In this document: piece by piece, positions 35,075 through 43,726 of the stretch
Position numbering within the stretch: position 1 is the first letter of the stretch
Layout of the letters: each line of letters begins with the position of its first letter
The notes under the pieces: model-generated
Told to the model about the DNA's origin: nothing
The model's database searches: none
The model's input: only the letters and a program-made list of their open reading frames with translations
Program-made: the position numbers and the translations under genes
Source: Actinomycetes bacterium
GTDB lineage: Bacteria; Actinomycetota; Acidimicrobiia; Spongiisociales; JAHEDJ01
Length of the DNA: 64,000 nucleotides
Reading direction: 5' to 3'
NCBI GenBank assembly: GCA_024641245.1
Contig: JAHEDK010000003.1
Coordinates: forward strand, 62,001-126,000

Positions 35075-35674
35075 GTGTCGCTCCGGCAGGCAAAGAAAGA
35101 GAAGACCTCGAAGTCGATCCTCGAAGCCGCCTCTGCCAGGTTCGCGGCAGACGGAATCGAGGCCGCCCGCATGGACGACATCGCCGCAGACGCAGAGGTC
35201 GCCGTTGGTACGCTCTACAACTACTTCGGTTCGAAGCAGTCGCTCCTCATTGCTCTCTTTGAGGCCGAGGTCAGAGAGATGCTGGCCGCCGGAAGTGCTG
35301 CCGCCTCCCACGACGTGGACCCGGTCGAGGCCGTCCGGCACCTCTTCGGCGCCTATCTCGACATCATGCTGGCCACCGATCGTGACCTACTCCGGGAGGT
35401 GCTCCGGTTCAGCCTTTGGGGCGGCGAAGCCATTCAAGAACTCGCTCGCCTCGACGAGGAGTTGATGACCCAGCTCGCCGGCGTTCTCTCCGTCCACCAG
35501 GAGTCCGGACGCCTCGACTCCTCGCTGGCTGTTGAGGACGCCGTTTTCGTTCTCTACTCGGTCTTGATTGCAGAGCTCATCATCTATTTGAGTCTGGACG
35601 GTGTCGCTCCGGGGACGGTTCACGCCAACGTCGGCCGGCGCGTCCGACTCGTTTTCAACGGCCTCAACCCCTAG
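35075..35674 (+). CDS. TetR family transcriptional regulator
   Basis: 199 residues from GTG 35075. The N-terminal HTH is canonical (KSILEAASARFAADGIEAARMDDIAADAEVAVGTLYNYFGSKQSLLIALF). The C-terminal helical ligand domain is not recognisably tied to a ligand. It begins 2 bp after a 30-bp perfect-arm dyad, the probable autoregulatory site, and is followed 8 bp later by an ABC transporter ATPase and its permease, so it most likely represses this exporter until a substrate binds. Confidence 0.93.
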   Translation: MSLRQAKKEKTSKSILEAASARFAADGIEAARMDDIAADAEVAVGTLYNYFGSKQSLLIALFEAEVREMLAAGSAAASHDVDPVEAVRHLFGAYLDIMLATDRDLLREVLRFSLWGGEAIQELARLDEELMTQLAGVLSVHQESGRLDSSLAVEDAVFVLYSVLIAELIIYLSLDGVAPGTVHANVGRRVRLVFNGLNP

Positions 35675-35682
35675 GAGCTTCG

Positions 35683-36387
35683 ATGTCCATCGTCATGAAA
35701 CAGGTCGACAAAACCTACGGGGAGGGCGCGACCGCCGTTCATGCCCTGCGCGGCATCGACGTCGAAATCCCCTCAGGCGAATTCGCCGTCCTGCTTGGAC
35801 CGAGTGGCTCCGGCAAGACGACGGCGCTCAACCTGACGGGGGCTATCGACGATGTGACGGCCGGTTCGCTCGTTGTGAACGGCATCGATGTCACCACCTT
35901 GACGACCGACGAGCAGATTGCGTATCGCCGCTCAGAGGTGGGCTTCATCTTTCAGTTCTTCAATCTGATTCCCACCCTGACCGCAGCCGAGAACGTCGAA
36001 CTCGTCGCCGAACTGACCGGTCACAACGGCGGTGATCGAGCCCGTGAGGTCTTGAAGCTGGTGGGCCTAGCCGACCGGGCCGACCACTTCCCGGCTCAGT
36101 TGTCGGGTGGTGAGCAGCAGCGGGTTGCCATCGCCAGGGCGCTCGCCAAGGAACCGCCGATTCTCCTGTGCGATGAGCCGACCGGCGAACTCGACTTCGA
36201 GACGGGTCGGATGATCCTCGGGCTGTTGCGAGACTTGAACCGCCGGAACAACCAGACGGTGCTCCTTGTCACGCACAACGCCGCGGTCGGAGATATGGCC
36301 GATCGCGTGCTGCGACTGCGGTCGGGGATGGTGGTTGATGACCTCCGGATCGACTCTCCGGTGGAGGCGCAGGCACTGACATGGTGA
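35683..36387 (+). CDS. ABC transporter ATP-binding protein (MacB/LolD-like)
   Basis: 234 residues, one ATPase domain. Walker A GPSGSGKTT, the Q-loop region FIFQFFNLIPTLTAAENVEL (a MacB/LolD-type signature), ABC signature LSGGEQQRVAIARAL, Walker B ILLCDEPTGELD and the switch His in LLVTHNAAV are all present. It forms the middle gene of the TetR operon. Its stop overlaps the permease start (ATGGTGA), implying translational coupling and a fixed subunit ratio. Confidence 0.95.
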   Translation: MSIVMKQVDKTYGEGATAVHALRGIDVEIPSGEFAVLLGPSGSGKTTALNLTGAIDDVTAGSLVVNGIDVTTLTTDEQIAYRRSEVGFIFQFFNLIPTLTAAENVELVAELTGHNGGDRAREVLKLVGLADRADHFPAQLSGGEQQRVAIARALAKEPPILLCDEPTGELDFETGRMILGLLRDLNRRNNQTVLLVTHNAAVGDMADRVLRLRSGMVVDDLRIDSPVEAQALTW

Positions 36388-38735
36388 GCACACTCAATCG
36401 GAAGCTCTGGCGCGACATTCGCCGGCACCGTGCCCAGTTCATCGCAGTAGCAGTAACCGTCTTTCTCGGCGTCACGATGTTCGTGGCCTCCTACGACTCG
36501 TACCTCAATCTGAACGCCTCCTATCAGGCCACTTTCACCGAGTACCGATTCGCCAACGTGACCTACGTCGGGGGCGATGTCGAGACGCTGGCAGGCTCGG
36601 TGGCCGTTGTTGACGGTGTCGAGTCGGTGGCGGTGCGGACCGTGGCCGACCACCCCCTTCAGATAGGTGGGGTCAAGATGCTCGGCCGGGTCGTCGGCGT
36701 GCCCGCCGACCAGCAGGCAGACGTCAATCAGTTGAAAGTGCTCGAGGGCTCGTATCTCGGCGTGGGAGACTCTGTGCTCGTCGAAGAGCACATGGCGAAT
36801 CACTTCGACTTGAGACCCGGCGACACTGTTGACGTTCTAGCCGGTGACAACTGGATCGCAGCTGAAGTGGCGGGCATCGTCTCCTCGCCCGAGTACATAT
36901 GGCCTTCGCGCAACCGCCAGGAACTCATCACTACCCCCGATAACTTCGGCGTGATCTTTGCCACCGAGGAAACGGCCCGGAGGCTCACTGAAACAGGCCC
37001 GAATGAACTGGCCGTCTATTTCGATGGCGGCGCAGAAGACGATGGTCTGCTCGAGCGGCTGGCCCCCATGGCGACCGCGGCGGGGTCGACGGCGGATTAC
37101 ACGCGAGCGGAGCAGCCGTCGAATGCCGCGCTGTCTGAGGACATCAAAGGATTCGAAGAGATGGCGGGGTTCTTCCCTTTGCTGTTCCTCACCGCCGCCG
37201 GTCTGGCGTCGTATGTGATGATCAGCCGCCTCGTGCACGCGCAGCGTCCGCACATCGGAGCCATGCTCGCCAACGGGATGACGAAGCGGAAGGTCCTCAG
37301 GCATTACCTGGGGTACGGGGTGGTTCCTGGGTTGGTTGCCGCCATTCCCGGAGCGATTGCCGGAGCGTTGCTCGCCCGCGTCATTACGACCTTCTATACA
37401 GGCCTGTTGTCGGTTCCGGTGACGCTCATCGAGTTCTACCCGGTCAACGCCGTCGGCGGGATTCTCTTCGGAGTGGGAGCTGCCTTCCTGGCCGCCTTGG
37501 CGCCCGCGCTCGTCGCATCGCGTATCCGTCCAGCTGAAGCCATGCGCGGCGAGACTCCCACGGGAGGAGGACGAATCAGCCTGCTCGAACGAATCGTCCC
37601 TCCGCTTCGGCGGCTGCCGATTCGCGGGCGCATGCCGCTGCGTGGCATCGGACGCAATCCGCGCCGTACGATCTACACGATTGTCGGGGTCGTGCTGTCG
37701 TTGATGCTGGTGCTCGTGTCGTGGGGGATGATCGACACGGTCAACCATCTGATGAACACTCAGTTCATCGACATCCAGCAAGAGGACGCGACGGTCTATT
37801 TCACCGGTCCGGTCGGGCCTGCCGAAGTTGAAGTACTGGCCGGACTCGACGGCATCGACTCGGTTGAAGCGAGCCTCGAGGTTCCGGTCACGCTGGTTGC
37901 CGGGGTCGAGGCATACGACACGGCGCTGGTCGCTCTTGCTTCCAATACGCAGATGCACAGGTTCCTGTCGGTGGACGGTGATTGGCTCGACCTGGGGTCG
38001 GAGGGGTTGCTGGTCGGTAAGGCCGTTGGTGACCTCCTGGGAGTTGAGGTCGGTGACCCTCTCGAGGTGCAGGCAGGGGTTGTCGGGGCATCGTTCACAG
38101 ACGAGATCGCGGGATTTCTCGATGAACCCCTCGGGACACTTGCCTACATGTCGACCGAGCGGGTCGAGGGACTGGTGGGGTCCGGCCTGCCTGCCACCTC
38201 TGCGTTGATTAGATACGACGAAGGTCTCGAGGGAAGTGACCTGCGGTCGGAGATCACCGCACTGCCGAGTGTGGCGGCGTTCAACGACTCCAAGGCGATG
38301 TTCGACATGATGCAGCAGTTAATGCTGCTCTTCTATGCCTTCGTTGGGGTGATGTTGGTGTTCGGTGGGGCGATGGCCTTTGCCCTGATCTTCAATGCGA
38401 TGAGCGTGAATATCGCCGAGCGCCGGCGGGAAGTTGCGACTCTTCTGGCCGTCGGGACCGATCGTCGAACAATCAGCCGATTGATCACAACCGAGAACTT
38501 GATCGTGGCGATCATGGGAATCCCGATCGGGCTCGTGGCCGGCTACTACCTCTCCAAGGCCGCGATGGGAACCTTCAGCAGTGACATGTTCTCGTTCGAT
38601 CTCTATGTGAAACCGATGACCTTCGTCTGGGCTTCGCTGGCCATAGTGGTGGTGGCTCTCGTGAGCCAGATCCCCGGCTTGCGAGCAATCCGTAGGATCA
38701 GCATCCCCGAGGTCATCAAGGAAAGAGCGGCCTGA
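36381..38735 (+). CDS. ABC transporter permease, FtsX-like with two permease domains
   Basis: 784 residues. An N-terminal transmembrane helix (RAQFIAVAVTVFLGVTMFVAS) is followed by a large periplasmic-type MacB-PCD domain, three helices (about 255-385), an internal helix near 430, a second extracytoplasmic domain and three final helices (about 650-780) including LMLLFYAFVGVMLVFGGAMAFALIFNAMS. The full duplicated FtsX layout is typical of actinobacterial exporters or mechanotransmission permeases. The substrate may be a lipid, lipoprotein or antibiotic; undetermined. Start ATG overlaps the ATPase stop. Confidence 0.93.
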   Translation: MVSTLNRKLWRDIRRHRAQFIAVAVTVFLGVTMFVASYDSYLNLNASYQATFTEYRFANVTYVGGDVETLAGSVAVVDGVESVAVRTVADHPLQIGGVKMLGRVVGVPADQQADVNQLKVLEGSYLGVGDSVLVEEHMANHFDLRPGDTVDVLAGDNWIAAEVAGIVSSPEYIWPSRNRQELITTPDNFGVIFATEETARRLTETGPNELAVYFDGGAEDDGLLERLAPMATAAGSTADYTRAEQPSNAALSEDIKGFEEMAGFFPLLFLTAAGLASYVMISRLVHAQRPHIGAMLANGMTKRKVLRHYLGYGVVPGLVAAIPGAIAGALLARVITTFYTGLLSVPVTLIEFYPVNAVGGILFGVGAAFLAALAPALVASRIRPAEAMRGETPTGGGRISLLERIVPPLRRLPIRGRMPLRGIGRNPRRTIYTIVGVVLSLMLVLVSWGMIDTVNHLMNTQFIDIQQEDATVYFTGPVGPAEVEVLAGLDGIDSVEASLEVPVTLVAGVEAYDTALVALASNTQMHRFLSVDGDWLDLGSEGLLVGKAVGDLLGVEVGDPLEVQAGVVGASFTDEIAGFLDEPLGTLAYMSTERVEGLVGSGLPATSALIRYDEGLEGSDLRSEITALPSVAAFNDSKAMFDMMQQLMLLFYAFVGVMLVFGGAMAFALIFNAMSVNIAERRREVATLLAVGTDRRTISRLITTENLIVAIMGIPIGLVAGYYLSKAAMGTFSSDMFSFDLYVKPMTFVWASLAIVVVALVSQIPGLRAIRRISIPEVIKERAA

Positions 38736-38745
38736 GAGGTGTTCG

Positions 38746-38756
38746 GTTCTAGGTTG
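38746..38756 (+). repeat. GGTTCTAGGTT short repeat, copy 2
   Basis: Exact copy of the 11-mer at 5147, located in the short gap after the permease gene and before the lipoprotein gene. Confidence 0.35.
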
Positions 38757-38825
38757 GTGAGTTCAAGATCGATGGCGTCGGCGATAGTGTTCGACAAGCG
38801 ATCACGCACTGTGGAGGCCCCGAGC

Positions 38826-39461
38826 ATGCGAACACCCATCGTCTGGGCAGTAGGCGCGATCATGACTCTCGCCTCGTGCGGAGGTAGTTCGACATCGGGC
38901 GGCCCAACCGAACCGGTACCCACCGCAGCTGAAGTCGCCGACACAACAACCGGCGACGTTGAGTCGGTCTCCCCGTCGTTGCGCGAGCGGATGGACGCCA
39001 TCGACGAGGCCGTCGCCGCCTGGCGAAGTGCCACATCGGTCGAGGCCGCCCGACTAGCCGCTGAAACGGCTGCGAACCTCGTCGTCGGGCCGAACGGACC
39101 CGACTACGGCGATCGCAACGGCGACGGCCTCGTGAGCGGAGAGTCGGCCGTCGGAGTGCTCCCCGGACTGGACGGTACGCCTGCAGGGCTGGCCACCCCA
39201 CTCGTGACAAACCCATGTGTTGTCCACGACGTACTCGGCGGTGCCTGGACCAACCCCGACGCAGAGTGGGGAGCGATGCTGACTGCCATCGACGATTGGC
39301 GATCCGACAACAACACCATGCCGTCGCTCGCCAGCCACCCCATGCGTATTGTCGGCTGGGCTACGTTCACCCTGCGGTCCGACTCGCTGGACGAGGCGCA
39401 CGAGTATGGGGGTCACGCCAAGCTGCACGTCGACGTCGCCCTCCGTGCACTGGACTGCTGA
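38826..39461 (+). CDS. Lipoprotein with a calcium-loop-like motif
   Basis: 211 residues from ATG 38826 (GGAGG eight bases upstream). A lipoprotein signal (MRTPIVWAVGAIMTLASC) with Cys18 is followed by a Ser/Thr/Pro-rich linker. A helical segment leads to DYGDRNGDGLVSGE, which resembles an EF-hand or dockerin-type Ca-binding loop (DxNxDGxV). The C-terminal half (GAMLTAIDDWRSDNNTMPSLASHPMRIVGWATFTL ... DEAHEYGGHAKLHVDVAL) appears as a conserved globular domain I do not recognise. Possibly cotranscribed with the ABC transporter, 90 bp upstream. Confidence 0.75.
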   Translation: MRTPIVWAVGAIMTLASCGGSSTSGGPTEPVPTAAEVADTTTGDVESVSPSLRERMDAIDEAVAAWRSATSVEAARLAAETAANLVVGPNGPDYGDRNGDGLVSGESAVGVLPGLDGTPAGLATPLVTNPCVVHDVLGGAWTNPDAEWGAMLTAIDDWRSDNNTMPSLASHPMRIVGWATFTLRSDSLDEAHEYGGHAKLHVDVALRALDC

Positions 39462-39512
39462 AAAGACCGGTAGTCGTTCGGACGATTCCGCGACCCAGCC
39501 CAGGCGCCACGG

Positions 39513-39540
39513 CGACCGACCCGACAAGTGCGATCGGTCG
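39513..39540. terminator. Candidate bidirectional terminator hairpin
   Basis: CGACCGA / TCGGTCG, 7 bp stem with a 14-nt loop, in the 112-bp gap between the convergent lipoprotein and DUF35 genes. Alternative pairing CCCGAC / GTCGGG overlaps it. No T-tract, as is common in high-GC actinobacteria. Confidence 0.35.
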
Positions 39541-39573
39541 GGCGTTGCGGCGGAGCGTCCGCATCTGTGATGT

Positions 39574-40113
39574 CTAGGTGGGTACGAAATAGACGTCGGT
39601 CGGCTTCAGTTTACTGTTCCTAAGGAACCTCGGCTGAACTTCCCTGCCGATCCACTCGAGCGACGCTTGCCTGTGATCGAGGCCGATCAGTCTGGTCAGG
39701 AACAGGGTGTTGACGCCTTCGTACTCGATCAGAGCAAGCACGAATGGTGTATCCGGCAGGAACTCCTCCGACCCGAAGTAGCAGACGGTGAACGCGTGCA
39801 CGGTCGCTGTCCTGTCGGTGATGTCGATCCACTCGGTCTCCCGGCCCGAGTACATGTCATGGCCGCGCGGGGTGGCGTAGGCGTACCCCGATTCGGGATC
39901 CTGCGAGGCCAGCAGCCGCTTGTTGGAAGCGCCGGCGAACCAGGGGCTGTCTTGGCCATACGAATGGAGGTAGGTGATCGAGTACTCCTGCTCGATCTGG
40001 ATGGGCGTCATCCGCTTGAGGAAGGCCAGGGCGTCCGGGTCTGTCTCGATGGGGAATGGAACTCCATGGACGATGAAGCCGCCCAACGTCTCGTCCCGGC
40101 GGGCGTCGCTCAT
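39574..40113 (-). CDS. DUF35-type OB-fold acyl-CoA-associated protein lacking zinc-ribbon cysteines
   Basis: 179 residues. The downstream half has the DUF35 OB-fold pattern (EWIDITDRTATVHAFTVCYFG ... PFVLALIEYEGVNTLFLTRLIG). DUF35 proteins bind thiolase-fold partners and usually start with a zinc ribbon of four Cys; here that region (SNKRLLASQDPESGYAYATPRG) has no CxxC at all. The gene start overlaps the thiolase-fold gene stop by one base (TGATG), so the two are translated together and very likely form a complex, as known for ChsH2/Ltp2-type and archaeal thiolase assemblies. Confidence 0.8.
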   Translation of the reverse strand: MSDARRDETLGGFIVHGVPFPIETDPDALAFLKRMTPIQIEQEYSITYLHSYGQDSPWFAGASNKRLLASQDPESGYAYATPRGHDMYSGRETEWIDITDRTATVHAFTVCYFGSEEFLPDTPFVLALIEYEGVNTLFLTRLIGLDHRQASLEWIGREVQPRFLRNSKLKPTDVYFVPT

Positions 40114-41480
40114 CAGTTTCCCTCCTTTTCGAGAATGCTGACCGAAACGTAGGTGCCGGTCCCGGCATGAGAGTGGATGGCGCCCCGGCGGGCGTCGGCG
40201 ACCTGCAGCGTGTCGTCCCCGAAGTGCTTGCCGATCGTGTTCTGGAGCTGCCAGACGGCGAAGACCCCTTGCATCAACCCCGTGGCCCCCACCGGATGTC
40301 CGCAGGCGATCAACCCCCCCGACGGGTTGACAGGACAGACCGGGTCATCGGTCAAATCCAGGCCGTAATCGATGCCGGGCATGAACGCTTTTCCGGAGGC
40401 CGCGAACGGCCCACCCTCGCCGTACCGGCACAATCCCAGATCCTCGTATGTCTGGACTTCGCTGGAGGTGTAGGCATCGTGGAGCTCGACGAAATCGAGT
40501 TCGGCCAGCGGATCGGAGATGCCTGCCTGGGCGTAGGCCATGTTGCCGGCGGTGCGCCCGGCTCTGAACGAATGGACTCCCGGATATCGGGTACCGCGCT
40601 CCCACAACTCCCGGTAGTAGGCGCGGGTGTCATCGGAGTCGCGTTCCTGCTCGGTGGCGTAGTCAGAAATGAACGACTCATAATCAACGTGCGGACGGTC
40701 TCCCATCCGCATGGCGTCGGTGCCTCGACCTATGCCCGTCACCTTCACGAGCGGCTGCGTGATATCGGCCCCGGCCGCCGCCAGCCTCTCGATCCCCTCC
40801 TCGGAAGCGAAGATCACCGCTGCCGCACCGTCCGACATGACGCAGATGTCGAGGCGGGTCAGCGGCCAGGCAACCATCGGCGAGTTGCGGACGTCGTCGA
40901 TTGTGTAGCGGTTGCGCTTCTGGGCGTAGGGGTTGTGGTAGGCGTTGAGGTGGTTCTTAACGGAGACCGCCGCCATCTGCTCGACGGTCGTGCCGTACTC
41001 CTTCATGTGCCGGGTCACCATCATTGCGTAATAGCCCGAATAGAACCCTCCCACCGGGTAGTCCCACGACACGTCCGATGCAAGCGCAATGAACTCGTTG
41101 CCTTTCCAGGTTTCGACGTGGCTCATAGTCTCGAAGCCGTAGGCGACGCACACATCCATGTGGCCGGACGCAATCGACTTCCACGCCTCTTGAAAGCAGA
41201 GACCCCCGGTAGCGCCTCCGCCTTCGACGCGGTGCGATGGTTTGGGTACCAGTCCCAGGTAGTCCTGGGCCATGATTCCGGCCATCAGTTGGCGCGAAAA
41301 GTGATCCGAGAAGTAGGAGGCCACCGAACCGTCGACGGCCTTCGTGAAGGTGGGGAAATCGAGGCCGAGGTCGGCGATCGCATAGTCATAGGCCTCTTTC
41401 ACGATGGCCTGGAAGGTTTTATCCGGTCTGGCCTTGGCGAACTTCGAGACACCACCGGATAAGGCGTAGACGGGTCGCAT
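40113..41480 (-). CDS. Thiolase-fold protein without the nucleophilic cysteine
   Basis: 455 residues from ATG 41480 (GGAGG eight bases upstream). The thiolase fold is clear: FSRQLMAGIMAQDYLGL, DFVELHDAYTSSEVQTYEDLGLC, and NPSGGLIACGHPVGATGLMQ with the conserved active-site His. At the position of the nucleophile Cys (VENACAxG in thiolases) the sequence is VEGGGATGG, i.e. Gly89. Coupled to the DUF35 gene. A Cys-less thiolase fold paired with DUF35 recalls the Ltp2 retro-aldolases of steroid side-chain degradation, so acyl transfer chemistry is doubtful. Divergent from acetoacetyl-CoA synthetase. Confidence 0.85.
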   Translation of the reverse strand: MRPVYALSGGVSKFAKARPDKTFQAIVKEAYDYAIADLGLDFPTFTKAVDGSVASYFSDHFSRQLMAGIMAQDYLGLVPKPSHRVEGGGATGGLCFQEAWKSIASGHMDVCVAYGFETMSHVETWKGNEFIALASDVSWDYPVGGFYSGYYAMMVTRHMKEYGTTVEQMAAVSVKNHLNAYHNPYAQKRNRYTIDDVRNSPMVAWPLTRLDICVMSDGAAAVIFASEEGIERLAAAGADITQPLVKVTGIGRGTDAMRMGDRPHVDYESFISDYATEQERDSDDTRAYYRELWERGTRYPGVHSFRAGRTAGNMAYAQAGISDPLAELDFVELHDAYTSSEVQTYEDLGLCRYGEGGPFAASGKAFMPGIDYGLDLTDDPVCPVNPSGGLIACGHPVGATGLMQGVFAVWQLQNTIGKHFGDDTLQVADARRGAIHSHAGTGTYVSVSILEKEGN

Positions 41481-41594
41481 GCAGAGAACCTCCATCGTGT
41501 ACGGCCTGCGCTGAGACTACCCAGCGCATGACGCCGCCGACGGACAAGGTGGTAACCCGGATTCCTGCTCAGCGACTTCACTAGCCTCGATTCC

Positions 41595-43574
41595 ATGTAC
41601 CGGGACATCACCGAAGGAACCGTCCTGTGGGAGCCCTCAGCGGAGGTACGGAGAGACGCCAAGCTCACCGAATTCTCGAACTGGCTGGGGAGATCCCATG
41701 GCAAAACGTTCGACGACTACGCCGCCCTCTGGGAATGGTCGGTTTCTGATCTCGAGGGATTCTGGGGCGCGGTGTGGGAGTACTTCGGGATCGAATCGTC
41801 CTACGAGCGGGTACTGAGTGGTCGAGACATGCCCGGCGTCCGGTGGTTCGAGGGCGCCCGACTCAACTACGCCGAACGGGCCCTATCCCGCAAAGACGAC
41901 CATCTCGCCCTCATCGCCACCGACGAACTGGGCGTTGTCGAGGAGGTGACCTATGCGGCTTTGGCCGAGCGGGTGGCGGCCGCCGCGGCCGGCCTCCGCC
42001 GTCTGGGGGTTGGAACGGGAGATCGGGTGGCCGCCCTGATGCCCAATATCCCGGAGACGCTGGTGGCGTTCCTGGCCACGGCCAGCCTCGGAGCCGTGTG
42101 GTCGAGTTGCTCACCCGAATTCGGAATCGGAGCGGTGGCCCATCGCTTCGAGCAGATCGAACCGAAGGTGCTGTTGTCGGTCGACGGTTACCGCTTCGGG
42201 GGACAGGTGTTCGATCGTCTCGAGATCGTGGAGGAGGTGGCGGCTCGCCTTCCGTCCCTCGAGGCGACGGTCATTCTCAATCGGATCGGCGCCCGCCGCC
42301 CGCCGTCCACACTGGGCTGGGAGGAGCTCACTTCCCGCCCGGAACCCCTTCGCTTCGAGCCCGTCCCGTTCGACCATCCGCTGTGGGTGCTGTACTCATC
42401 GGGAACCACCGGGCTTCCCAAGCCAATCGTGCACTCGCAGGGCGGCATTCTCCTCCAGCACCTCAAGGATCTGGTCTTTCACATGAACCTCGGTGAAGGC
42501 GATCGGTTCTTCTGGTACACATCGACCGGGTGGATGATGTGGAACCTCCTCGTGTCCGGATTGCAGGTAGGCGCAACCATCATCCTCTATGATGGCAGTC
42601 CAGGCTATCCCGACCTGAGCGCCCTTTGGATGATGGCCGAGCGGCTCGAACTCACCTATTTCGGGACGTCCGCCCCATTCATCCATGCCTGCCTCAAGGC
42701 CGACCTGGACCCGGGTCGCGAGTATGACCTGTCGCGGCTGCGAAGCGTTGGCTCGACCGGCGCGCCGCTCACGTCGGACGGATTTGCCTGGGTCTATGAA
42801 CGGGTCCACGATGACCTCCTCCTCGGTTCTATCAGCGGTGGCACCGATCTCTGCGCGGCATTCATCGGCTCCTGTCCTGTGCTTCCAGTGAAGGCAGGCG
42901 AGATCCAGTGCCGGTATCTCGGCGCCCGGGTCGAGGCTTATGACGTGCTGGGTAAGTCGATCGTCGACGAGGTCGGGGAACTCGTCATCACTGCGCCTAT
43001 GCCGTCGATGCCCATCTACTTCTGGAACGATCCAGACGGGTCCAAGTACCGGGCCAGCTACTTTGAGATGTATCCCGGCGTGTGGCGTCACGGCGACTGG
43101 ATCAAAGTGACCTCCGAGGGCGGGTGCGTCGTCTCGGGCCGGTCCGATTCGACCCTCAATCGAGGCGGGGTACGGACGGGGACCAGCGAGTTCTACCGTG
43201 TCGTCGACAGCTTCCCCGAGATCGAGGACAGCCTGGTCATCGATACCGGCGCTCTTGGTCGCGAGGATCGGCTTTTGCTGTTCGTCGCTTTGAAGGCCGG
43301 CTTCACATTGAGCGCGGACCTGCAGGATCGGCTGCGCTCCGCAATCCGCTCTGAGATCTCGCCCCGCCACGTCCCCGATGAGATCCACCGGATTCCCGAC
43401 ATTCCGCGCACTTTGAACGGTAAGAAGATGGAGGTGCCGGTCAAGCGGATCATCGGGGGGGTATCGATCGAACAAGCGGCCCGCCTGGACGCGATGGCTA
43501 ATCCGGGAAGTCTGGATGCCTTCGTTCAGTGGGCGGCGGAGCGCAGGGATCAGCAGGGCGAGAAGTCCTACTAG
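41595..43574 (+). CDS. aacS: Acetoacetate-CoA ligase (acetoacetyl-CoA synthetase)
   Basis: 659 residues, family-typical length. It activates acetoacetate with ATP and CoA. The AMP-binding P-loop is YSSGTTGLPKPIVHSQGG, characteristic of AacS. Further motifs are RWFEGARLNYAERAL, SLGAVWSSCSPEFG, the FWYTSTGWMMWN segment, GGTDLCAAFIGSCP and a C-terminal STLNRGGVRTGTSEFYRVVD; the acetylatable catalytic Lys is near LNGKKMEVPVKR. It allows acetoacetate (for example from leucine or ketone bodies) to re-enter central metabolism. Start at ATG 41595, divergent from the thiolase-fold gene. Confidence 0.95.
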   Translation: MYRDITEGTVLWEPSAEVRRDAKLTEFSNWLGRSHGKTFDDYAALWEWSVSDLEGFWGAVWEYFGIESSYERVLSGRDMPGVRWFEGARLNYAERALSRKDDHLALIATDELGVVEEVTYAALAERVAAAAAGLRRLGVGTGDRVAALMPNIPETLVAFLATASLGAVWSSCSPEFGIGAVAHRFEQIEPKVLLSVDGYRFGGQVFDRLEIVEEVAARLPSLEATVILNRIGARRPPSTLGWEELTSRPEPLRFEPVPFDHPLWVLYSSGTTGLPKPIVHSQGGILLQHLKDLVFHMNLGEGDRFFWYTSTGWMMWNLLVSGLQVGATIILYDGSPGYPDLSALWMMAERLELTYFGTSAPFIHACLKADLDPGREYDLSRLRSVGSTGAPLTSDGFAWVYERVHDDLLLGSISGGTDLCAAFIGSCPVLPVKAGEIQCRYLGARVEAYDVLGKSIVDEVGELVITAPMPSMPIYFWNDPDGSKYRASYFEMYPGVWRHGDWIKVTSEGGCVVSGRSDSTLNRGGVRTGTSEFYRVVDSFPEIEDSLVIDTGALGREDRLLLFVALKAGFTLSADLQDRLRSAIRSEISPRHVPDEIHRIPDIPRTLNGKKMEVPVKRIIGGVSIEQAARLDAMANPGSLDAFVQWAAERRDQQGEKSY

Positions 43575-43726
43575 GCAATGGGCCCCGCCGCCTCCGATTA
43601 CTGCTGATTTCGGATCGCGCGGCCGGATGGCTCCCATGACGGAGCGCACGAGTAGTCCGGTTCGTCGATTCCGGCGGCCGGAGCCACCGACCATGGGTCT
43701 ACTCTTCTTTGACCAGGAGGAACACC

